NCBI GenBank assembly: GCA_002346425.1
Contig: DDZS01000035.1
Location: 49,669 to 113,668 of the forward strand
Direction of reading: 5' to 3'
From: Alphaproteobacteria bacterium UBA3002
GTDB taxonomy: Bacteria > Pseudomonadota > Alphaproteobacteria > Rickettsiales > UBA3002
Length of the DNA: 64,000 bases
Shown here piece by piece: positions 57,584 to 64,000 of the stretch. The notes under the pieces are model-generated. The model searched no databases. It worked only from the letters and a program-made list of their open reading frames with translations, and had not been told where the DNA came from. Both the position numbers and the translations under genes were made by a program. The number at the start of each line of letters is the position of its first letter. The stretch's first letter is position 1.

Positions 57584-58606
57584 ATGTCAGACATTCTGCT
57601 TTCCAACCTTCGAGGTAACCCTACCGATCGCATCCCTTTCTGGTTCATGCGCCAAGCCGGGAGATACCTGCCGGAATACCAGAAAGTGCGTCAGAATTTT
57701 ACGAATTTCCTGGAATTTTGCTACACTCCGGAAGCGGCGTGTGAAGTAACCCTCCAGCCATTGCGGCGCTACGATATGGATGCTGCGATTCTGTTTTGCG
57801 ATATTCTGGTGATTCCCGATGCCTTGGGTCAGCCGGTCACTTTTGTCAAAGGCGAAGGACCGAAGTTGGAAGCACTCACGGACGAGAAAGCCATCAGCGA
57901 ATTGACGCCAGAACGCATACGAGAACATCTGGCACCGGTTCAGGAAAGCATTCGATTGATCCGTCAGGCGTTACCGGAAAATAAAACACTGATCGGCTTT
58001 TCCGGCGCGCCATGGACGCTGGCCTGTTACATGTTGGAAGGCGGCGGCAGCAAAGAATTCGGAGCAGCGCGTAGTTTGTTGCATCGTGAGCCCGAAACCT
58101 ATCAGCGGTTAAGCCGCATTTTGGAAACTGCAATTACCGATTATCTGTGCATGCAGGCTGAAGCCGGTGCGCAGGTTGTCAAACTCTTTGACAGCTGGGC
58201 TGGGGTGCTCGATTGTGAAGGATTCGATCAAGCGGTGGTTGCGCCAACCCAGCGCATCACCTCCGCCTTTAAAGCCAAACATCCCAATGTGCCTGTGATT
58301 GCATTTGCGCGTGGGGCGGGTGCCAAACTCGCTCAATATGCAAAGCAAATCGGTGCCGATTGCGTGGCTTTTGATCAAACGCACCCTCTGAGCATGGCAT
58401 TGGAAACCGGAATCTGTATTCAGGGAAATCTGGATAATTATGTATTGCAAAGCAGCGCAGAGGCAGCCGTCGCCCAAACCAAGCATATTTTGAGCGGCGC
58501 AGGTAAGGCACCGTTTATTTTTAATCTCGGGCATGGTGTGCTACAACATACTCCGCCGGAACATGTCGCCGCCGTGGCGGAAACCATTCGCGGATACAGG
58601 AGATAA
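57584..58606 (+). CDS. hemE: Uroporphyrinogen decarboxylase
   Basis: It converts uroporphyrinogen III to coproporphyrinogen III in haem synthesis. The 340-residue protein opens with the family signature PFWFMRQAGRYLPEY (about 18-32, with the substrate arginines). It contains DAAILFCDILVIPDALG with the catalytic Asp, GFSGAPWTLACYMLEGGGS, and a C-terminal FNLGHGVLQHTPPEHV. It is the first gene to the right of the presumed origin. hemJ follows after one base, so the two haem genes are co-transcribed. Confidence 0.97.
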   Translation: MSDILLSNLRGNPTDRIPFWFMRQAGRYLPEYQKVRQNFTNFLEFCYTPEAACEVTLQPLRRYDMDAAILFCDILVIPDALGQPVTFVKGEGPKLEALTDEKAISELTPERIREHLAPVQESIRLIRQALPENKTLIGFSGAPWTLACYMLEGGGSKEFGAARSLLHREPETYQRLSRILETAITDYLCMQAEAGAQVVKLFDSWAGVLDCEGFDQAVVAPTQRITSAFKAKHPNVPVIAFARGAGAKLAQYAKQIGADCVAFDQTHPLSMALETGICIQGNLDNYVLQSSAEAAVAQTKHILSGAGKAPFIFNLGHGVLQHTPPEHVAAVAETIRGYRR

Positions 58607-58607
58607 T

Positions 58608-59045
58608 ATGGAACCCTACCTCATTGCCAAATCCCTTCACCTCATTGCTGTGATCAGCTGGATGGCGGGCATGCTGTATCTACCGCGTCTGTATGTCTAT
58701 CACGCAAATGTGCCCGTTGGCAGCGAGCGTGATCAGATGTTGCAGGTGATGGAATATAAATTACTGCGCTTCATCATGACCCCGGCGATGATTGTGACCT
58801 GGGGATTGGGCATCTGGCTCATCAGTATTTTAGGTATGGATACGCTAAAGAGCGCCGGCTGGCTGCATGCGAAAATCACGTTGGTTCTTTTACTGACAGC
58901 ATCGCATGGCATGATGGCAGGGATGCGTAAAAAATTTGCTGCTGGGGCAAATACCCGCAGCAGCAAATTCTATCGTTGGTTCAATGAGCTTCCGACCTTA
59001 CTGATGATCGGAATTGTCATTCTGGTAGTGCTAAAACCGTTCTGA
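58608..59045 (+). CDS. hemJ: Protoporphyrinogen oxidase HemJ
   Basis: This four-helix membrane protein oxidises protoporphyrinogen IX in bacteria lacking HemG or HemY. The 145-residue protein has His11 in the first helix (SLHLIAVISWMAGMLYLPRLYVYH) and the second conserved stretch LHAKITLVLLLTASHGMM; conserved histidines in these helices bind haem in the family. AGGAG overlaps the end of hemE and serves the ATG at 58608, which excludes the longer frame starting inside hemE. It ends three bases from the convergent RTX gene. Confidence 0.94.
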   Translation: MEPYLIAKSLHLIAVISWMAGMLYLPRLYVYHANVPVGSERDQMLQVMEYKLLRFIMTPAMIVTWGLGIWLISILGMDTLKSAGWLHAKITLVLLLTASHGMMAGMRKKFAAGANTRSSKFYRWFNELPTLLMIGIVILVVLKPF

Positions 59046-59048
59046 CCG

Positions 59049-60938
59049 TTAAATGGTCGACAGGTCTAGCGCCAGATCTTCGTAAGTGGTGCTAAAGTTA
59101 CCCAGTTTATTTGCATGCTCATGAATGAAGAAATTGGATTCACTCAGCGAGGTTACATTTGTCAAAGTAACGCTACCATGATCGCCAAAGTCCAAGACGG
59201 CATTGCCGGATTCAATGCGGTAAATTTGCGTATAATCCAAGGATGACAAAATTGCAGGATCGATAAAGAGGATATCCCCACCATCTCCCGCCGTGAAATC
59301 TTCGATCACGTCATCGCCGTTTAATTGTGTAAAGACAAAGGTATCGCGGCCACTTCCGCCATACATCACATCATCGCCAAGCGTACCATATAGATAATCA
59401 GCGCCGCCAGAGCCATAGAGCGTATCATTGCCCAGCCCGCCGACCAGATGATCATCGCCGTCGGTGAGATCGGTGGCATCGCTGCCGCCATAAATAACAT
59501 CGTCACCGCCATTGCCGACGATCACATCGTTTCCGGCATCGCCGTAAATCGTGTCGGCCTCGTCATCAGCATGGGCGATGCCGCCCCCGCCCGCTAACAG
59601 ATCATTACCTTCGCCGCCGTGAATCACGTCTTCGCCGCGACCGCCGTAAATGTCATCATTGTTGCCGGTACTGGCAGTTTGCTCATCCCCGTAAATCACA
59701 TCATTGCCTGCGTTACCTAAAATGACATCCTTACCTAATCCGCCAACTAACGTATCATTACCATCCGAAAAATCAGCGATGCCGGTACCGCCAAATAAGA
59801 CATCATGGCCTTCTCCTCCGGTAAGAGCCTGATCGCCGCTACCCCCTTGAAGGGTAACACCTGCCGCCAGCGATCCGGAAGAAAGCACGTAAAAGCTTTT
59901 GGTGCCTGCCACGTAATAGATGGAAGTCGGACCCGACAATTCTCCGGCATTATTCAGACTATCGATAGAATTATTAATGGTCGTGTTATGATTTGCCTGG
60001 AACATCTCGTTAGGTTCAAAGCGTAGAATGTCTTCACCATAGGTAAAGTCGTCGATGACAATATCTTCAAAGCCGATGATGAAGGTATCGGCACCCGCGC
60101 CGCCATGTACGACATCGGCGACGTTCCCTTCGATCGTATCGTTCCCATCACCGCCATCCAGATAATCACCTTCAACGGTGCGCTTAAAATTAGTGTATTC
60201 AGCCGCGCCTGAAATACCGTCGCGCAGATAGATGAAATTACTGATATCGTCGTTCCCGGCACCGCCATAGACGGAATCGGCACCCGCGCCCCCCGAAAGC
60301 GTATCATTTCCAGCTTCGCCGTACAGAATATCATTACCGAAGGTGCCGTAAATCTTGTCATCACCGCCACCCGCGTGAATCGTGTCGTTTAAGAGTGAAT
60401 CGCGAATACGGTCGTCAAAATCTCCGGTCGTCAAATCCATCCCCGCTTTTGAAGCGCCGGACAGATCCGTAACAGAATCAATAATAACGGTGACATTTTT
60501 TCCTTCAAATGTGTAGGTGCCCACGTCTACGGTCTCATACACTTTAGTGAGACCCCCATCGATCAGCAGCACATCTTTGCCAATTTCAAAATTTTCAATA
60601 TGCACGACATGTGCCGGTGCATTCGGAAAAACGAATAAAGGAATCGAATCAACATCATACACGTCATGGCCCTCGCCGCCGGAGAGTGTCACCGCGCCAC
60701 TATTTACACTACTAGCACTCGTAGTCAGATAATCGTTACCTGCGTTACCCTGTAATACGACGCCTTTACTATTGGTATTGAAATGGATTAACGCATCATC
60801 CCCTTCATTACCTGAATAAGTGAAAACTTCCTGCGGGTCATTAGGATCGGTTCTTGCTGTAATATAATCGTCATTATCAATGGTAATCCATGCGGTGAAC
60901 GTATCGTCAAATGCTAAGTATGGTGAAGTTGTGGACAT
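59049..60938 (-). CDS. RTX-type calcium-binding secreted protein
   Basis: This 629-residue, strongly acidic protein is built largely of glycine/aspartate-rich nonapeptide repeats of the form GGxGxDxuh. They lie mainly in three blocks (about 190-270, 375-430 and 435-550), where they fold into calcium-binding beta rolls. There is no N-terminal signal peptide. The C-terminal end (FFIHEHANKL...LALDLSTI) has the uncleaved type I secretion signal character: few charges and a small hydrophobic end. No catalytic domain was recognised. No HlyB/HlyD/TolC genes are nearby. AGGGAG precedes the ATG. The gene opposes its neighbours and sits inside the usually conserved hemE-rho block. Confidence 0.88.
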   Translation of the reverse strand: MSTTSPYLAFDDTFTAWITIDNDDYITARTDPNDPQEVFTYSGNEGDDALIHFNTNSKGVVLQGNAGNDYLTTSASSVNSGAVTLSGGEGHDVYDVDSIPLFVFPNAPAHVVHIENFEIGKDVLLIDGGLTKVYETVDVGTYTFEGKNVTVIIDSVTDLSGASKAGMDLTTGDFDDRIRDSLLNDTIHAGGGDDKIYGTFGNDILYGEAGNDTLSGGAGADSVYGGAGNDDISNFIYLRDGISGAAEYTNFKRTVEGDYLDGGDGNDTIEGNVADVVHGGAGADTFIIGFEDIVIDDFTYGEDILRFEPNEMFQANHNTTINNSIDSLNNAGELSGPTSIYYVAGTKSFYVLSSGSLAAGVTLQGGSGDQALTGGEGHDVLFGGTGIADFSDGNDTLVGGLGKDVILGNAGNDVIYGDEQTASTGNNDDIYGGRGEDVIHGGEGNDLLAGGGGIAHADDEADTIYGDAGNDVIVGNGGDDVIYGGSDATDLTDGDDHLVGGLGNDTLYGSGGADYLYGTLGDDVMYGGSGRDTFVFTQLNGDDVIEDFTAGDGGDILFIDPAILSSLDYTQIYRIESGNAVLDFGDHGSVTLTNVTSLSESNFFIHEHANKLGNFSTTYEDLALDLSTI

Positions 60939-61091
60939 AGAAAGCTCCCTGTAAATATTTTGAGCAGCGTAACATATTTAGTAAATATAACCAAAAATTA
61001 ATCTTAGTATTGGCAATAATCTGATATAAATGTGTTAAAAAATTAACTCAAATTTTAGCTATCCTGACGGTTGCCCACTTTCGGAGGCTGC

Positions 61092-61120
61092 TTGACTTCA
61101 TAAAGTTTCTCCTTTAGATA
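61092..61120 (+). promoter_or_regulatory. Candidate rho promoter
   Basis: TTGACT and TAGATA are 17 bases apart, about 50 bases before the rho start codon. A hairpin GGGGAT/ATCCCC (61121-61141) would lie in the leader. Rho genes are commonly autoregulated, but no more can be said here. The remaining 150 bases back to the divergent RTX gene are AT-rich without a recognised feature. Confidence 0.5.
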
Positions 61121-61171
61121 GGGGATACACATCACATCCCCATTTCCAATTAAACCATTCTGGACATCCTC

Positions 61172-62431
61172 ATGCGCTTAAAAGAACTTAAGGCCAAAAA
61201 ACCTGATGAATTATTGAAACTAGCTGAAGAGCAGGAAATCGAAAATGCCTCTTCGATGCTGAAGCAGGAAATGATTTTTGCGATCCTTAAGGCGTTCGCT
61301 GAAAATGGTCAGGAGATCATTGGCGAAGGCGTGTTGGAAGTGCTGCAGGATGGATTTGGATTCCTGCGCTCGCCGGAAGCGAACTACCTTGCCGGGCCAG
61401 ACGATATTTACGTCTCTCCAAACCAAATCAAGAAATTCGGTCTTCGTACCGGCGATACGGTAGAAGGCGAAGTGCGCGGTCCGAAAGACAGCGAACGCTA
61501 TTTCGCGCTGAACAAAGTCACGCAGATTAATTTTACCGAGCCGGACAAGGCCCGCCATAAAGTCGCTTTCGACAATTTGACGCCGCTTTATCCCGAACGT
61601 CGCATCAAAATGGAACATGCCGATCCAACCAAATCAAAAGATTTGAGCGCGCGGGTCATCGACCTAGTGTGTCCGCAAGGCCACGGTCAGCGGACGCTGG
61701 TAGTCGCACCGCCGCGTACTGGTAAAACCGTCATGCTGCAAAATATCGCGCATTCGATTACGGCCAATCATCCCGATGCAGTCCTCATCGTACTGCTGAT
61801 TGACGAACGCCCTGAGGAAGTGACCGACATGGCGCGCTCGGTGAAAGGCGAAGTGGTATCCTCCACCTTTGACGAACCGGCAACCCGCCACGTGCAACTG
61901 GCGGAGATGGTCATCGAAAAAGCCAAACGCTTGGTCGAATCCAAAAAAGATGTGATTATTCTTCTCGACTCCATCACGCGTCTGGCGCGTGCTTACAACA
62001 CCGTTGTGCCTTCTTCGGGCAAAGTCTTGACCGGTGGTGTCGATGCGAATGCACTCCAACGTCCGAAACGTTTCTTCGGTGCGGCGCGGAATATTGAAAA
62101 TGGCGGGTCATTGACCATTATTGGGACGGCACTGGTCGAAACCGGGTCGCGCATGGACGAGGTGATTTTCGAGGAATTCAAAGGGACCGGTAACTCCGAG
62201 ATTATTCTGGATCGCAAACTGTCCGATAAACGTATCTATCCGGCGATCGACATCACCAAGTCGGGTACGCGTAAAGAAGACATGCTTTATGGCGAAGGCG
62301 AATATACCAAGGTGATGGTGCTGCGCCGTATCCTCAACCCGATGGGGACGATGGACGCCATGGAATTCCTGCTCGATAAAATGAAAGACACCAAGTCGAA
62401 CGACGAGTTTTTCGAGCGGATGAACAGTTAA
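61172..62431 (+). CDS. rho: Transcription termination factor Rho
   Basis: Rho is a hexameric RNA helicase that ends factor-dependent transcription. The 419-residue protein has the N-terminal Rho helical part ([20 protein letters not shown]), the cold-shock-like RNA-binding domain (about 50-125, [20 protein letters not shown]), and Walker A APPRTGKT (about 181-188). It also has [13 protein letters not shown], the catalytic RecA core with [13 protein letters not shown], and the Q/R loops. The length is normal. In many alphaproteobacteria rho lies near hemE, followed by mnmE-mnmG-rsmG-parAB; here sucCD follow. Confidence 0.98.
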   Translation: MRLKELKAKKPDELLKLAEEQEIENASSMLKQEMIFAILKAFAENGQEIIGEGVLEVLQDGFGFLRSPEANYLAGPDDIYVSPNQIKKFGLRTGDTVEGEVRGPKDSERYFALNKVTQINFTEPDKARHKVAFDNLTPLYPERRIKMEHADPTKSKDLSARVIDLVCPQGHGQRTLVVAPPRTGKTVMLQNIAHSITANHPDAVLIVLLIDERPEEVTDMARSVKGEVVSSTFDEPATRHVQLAEMVIEKAKRLVESKKDVIILLDSITRLARAYNTVVPSSGKVLTGGVDANALQRPKRFFGAARNIENGGSLTIIGTALVETGSRMDEVIFEEFKGTGNSEIILDRKLSDKRIYPAIDITKSGTRKEDMLYGEGEYTKVMVLRRILNPMGTMDAMEFLLDKMKDTKSNDEFFERMNS

Positions 62432-62508
62432 TTCCCGATGACGGCTTGCCTTTGACGGCCTCGTCAATTACATCTGTCGCGAATGATTCAATAGGGTAAG
62501 GAGCAACC

Positions 62509-63684
62509 ATGAATATCCATGAATATCAGGCTAAAGAAGTCTTGAAAAAATACGGAGTGGCCGTGCCAGCAGGGGCGGTTGCCTTCACGCCGGATGAGGC
62601 GGAAAAAGCAGCGCAAAAGCTGCAGACCAAATTATGGGTGGTGAAAGCACAGATTCACGCGGGCGGTCGCGGTAAAGCGGGCGGCGTGAAGCTGGCAAAA
62701 TCGCTGGACGAAGTGAAGCAGCTGGCGAAAGAAATGCTCGGCATGACGCTGGTCACGCATCAGACGGGCCCGGAAGGGAAAGAAGTTAAGCGTGTCTACA
62801 TCGAAGAAGGTTCAGACATTGCGAATGAACTCTATCTGTCGATGGTGATTGACCGCGCGAGCAGCCGCATCACCTTTATGGCGAGCCAGGAAGGCGGCAT
62901 GGATATTGAAGAAGTCGCTGAAAAAACCCCGGAAAAAATCATTACGATTGATGTCGATCCGGCATGTGGCCTGCAACCGTTTCATACCCGCGTGCTGGCG
63001 AAAGGCTTGGGCATTGGCAAAGAATTGAGCAAGGATTTCGCGAAATTCATTTCTGGTATTTACACGGCCTTTGTAGAGACGGATGCATCTCAAGTGGAAA
63101 TCAACCCGTTGGTCATCACCAAAGACAACAAGCTGATCGCGCTGGATGCGAAATTCAATTTCGACGAAAACGCGTTGTATCGTCACCCGGAAATCGTCGA
63201 GTTGCGCGACGAAGACGAAGAAGACCCGTTAGAGCTGCAAGCCAGCAAATTCGGCCTCGCTTACATCAAAATGGATGGCAATATCGGCTGTATGGTGAAT
63301 GGCGCAGGTCTGGCGATGTCGACGATGGACATCATTAAACTTTACGGCGGTGAGCCAGCCAACTTCCTGGATGTGGGTGGCGGTGCCAATAAAGAAAAAG
63401 TGACCGAGGCCTTTAAGCTGATTCTGTCTGATCCGAATGTTGAAGGTATTCTGGTTAACATTTTCGGTGGCATCATGCGCTGCGATATTATCGCGGAAGG
63501 CGTGATCGGCGCGGCGAAAGAAGTCAACCTGTCGGTGCCGCTGGTCGTGCGACTGGCCGGAACCAACGTCGAACTGGGTAAGAAAATGCTGGCCAATTCC
63601 GGTCTGGATATCATTCCGGCGGATGATCTGGCCGATGCCGCAGATAAAATTGTTTCAGCAGTCAAAGGGAAGGCAGCAGCGTAA
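62509..63684 (+). CDS. sucC: Succinate--CoA ligase, beta subunit
   Basis: This is the ATP-grasp subunit of the TCA-cycle enzyme that makes succinate and ATP/GTP from succinyl-CoA. The 391-residue protein opens with the family signature [17 protein letters not shown]. It contains [18 protein letters not shown] (nucleotide binding, about 46-63), [19 protein letters not shown], and the C-terminal [24 protein letters not shown] precedes the ATG. It overlaps sucD by one base (TAATG). Confidence 0.97.
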   Translation: MNIHEYQAKEVLKKYGVAVPAGAVAFTPDEAEKAAQKLQTKLWVVKAQIHAGGRGKAGGVKLAKSLDEVKQLAKEMLGMTLVTHQTGPEGKEVKRVYIEEGSDIANELYLSMVIDRASSRITFMASQEGGMDIEEVAEKTPEKIITIDVDPACGLQPFHTRVLAKGLGIGKELSKDFAKFISGIYTAFVETDASQVEINPLVITKDNKLIALDAKFNFDENALYRHPEIVELRDEDEEDPLELQASKFGLAYIKMDGNIGCMVNGAGLAMSTMDIIKLYGGEPANFLDVGGGANKEKVTEAFKLILSDPNVEGILVNIFGGIMRCDIIAEGVIGAAKEVNLSVPLVVRLAGTNVELGKKMLANSGLDIIPADDLADAADKIVSAVKGKAAA

Positions 63685-64000
63685 TGAGTATTTTGATCGA
63701 TAAAAACACCAAAGTCATTTGTCAGGGCTTTACTGGCCGCGAAGGCACCTATCACTCGGAACAAGCGGTAGCTTACGGCACGAAAATGGTCGGTGGCGTC
63801 ACCCCCGGTAAGGGCGGCACGACGCATATCGACCTGCCTGTTTTCGATACGGTCGCCGAAGCGAAACACAAAACGGAAGCCAATGCGTCGGTGATTTACG
63901 TACCGCCGCCATTTGCGGCGGATGCGATTCTCGAAGCGATCGATGCACAAATCGAACTGGTAATCTGTATTACCGAAGGCATTCCCGTGCTCGACATGGT
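63684..64000 (+). CDS. sucD: Succinate--CoA ligase, alpha subunit (partial)
   Basis: This is the N-terminal part of the CoA-binding subunit partner of SucC, truncated by the window edge after about 105 codons. The visible sequence contains the CoA-binding signature [23 protein letters not shown] and [10 protein letters not shown] near residues 16-50. The phosphohistidine region lies beyond the edge. Its start overlaps the sucC stop by one base. Confidence 0.97.
   Translation, partial: MSILIDKNTKVICQGFTGREGTYHSEQAVAYGTKMVGGVTPGKGGTTHIDLPVFDTVAEAKHKTEANASVIYVPPPFAADAILEAIDAQIELVICITEGIPVLDM

Noticed and set aside
58533..58607. A longer HemJ start inside hemE
   Set aside because: The family begins with the first membrane helix just after the ATG at 58608, which has AGGAG in front. 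The upstream extension is hydrophilic and lies within hemE.
59450..60400. CRISPR-like or tandem DNA repeat array
   Set aside because: The periodic pattern comes from codons of the RTX Gly/Asp nonapeptides. The units are not identical and there are no spacers.

Overview
The window looks like chromosomal DNA from a free-living alphaproteobacterium of roughly even base composition. The main evidence is a conserved alphaproteobacterial origin neighbourhood at about 51.4-62.4 kb: smr, mltA, a Tim44-type gene, secB, dnaQ, coaE, aroE and a PPDK/PEP-synthase regulatory protein gene on one side, and hemE, hemJ and rho on the other. Further support comes from an alphaproteobacterial-type Tad/Cpa pilus cluster, an MidA/NDUFAF7 methyltransferase, an ELM1-family protein, and polyhydroxyalkanoate (PHA) genes. 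The order or family cannot be fixed from the sequence alone. No phage, insertion sequence, CRISPR array or rRNA was seen. One tRNA (Arg, anticodon CCG) is present.

Layout. 0-2.4 kb: glutathione-dependent formaldehyde dehydrogenase and malate dehydrogenase (leftward), then tRNA-Arg. 2.4-5.2 kb: an AT-richer pair, an HTH plus receiver-domain regulator diverging from a soluble triple-PAS chemotaxis receptor. 5.2-11.5 kb: an ABC ATPase, an unrecognised gene, and the leftward run guaA, yfgM-like, bamB, der. 11.6-19.2 kb: a seven-gene tad locus (cpaB, C, D, E, F, tadB, tadC) with no pilin, prepilin peptidase or minor pilins. 19.2-25.7 kb: uvrB, a TAXI-TRAP transporter and an intracellular PHA depolymerase. 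25.8-34.3 kb: carA, carB, greA, an ELM1-family gene, a double DUF305 protein, trxB and a LysR regulator.

34.25-34.57 kb is a gene-free stretch with a promoter-like sequence, several hairpins and a strong terminator: a probable unannotated small RNA. 34.6-40.0 kb (leftward): an aminotransferase, a tandem FKBP-like protein overprinted on its start, ychF, pth, rplY and prs. 40-49.5 kb: uvrC, pgsA, the leftward run hldD-lgt-midA-pgeF with ilvE, then ubiK, ybjN-like, proC and a phasin. 49.5-57.2 kb: an EnvZ/OmpR-like pair and the left arm of the origin neighbourhood. 57.19-57.58 kb: probable oriC with DnaA-box-like sites and AT-rich tracts; most genes point away from it on both sides. 57.6-64 kb: hemE, hemJ, a leftward RTX calcium-binding protein gene sitting inside the usual hemE-rho block, rho, sucC and the start of sucD.

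How the genes fit together. Most are housekeeping functions: nucleotide synthesis (guaA, carAB, prs), DNA repair (uvrB, uvrC), envelope biogenesis (bamB, lgt, hldD, mltA, pgsA), haem synthesis and the TCA cycle. The accessory layer is carbon storage (PHA depolymerase, phasin), carboxylate-type uptake (TRAP), a Tad-type secretion machine, a cytoplasmic chemoreceptor and a secreted RTX protein. The most useful leads are the two structured RNA candidates (5078-5159 and 34327-34453), the origin, the overprinted FKBP/aspC pair, the pilin-less tad locus, and a palindrome shared by the phasin promoter and the DNA upstream of the TRAP/PHA-depolymerase genes.
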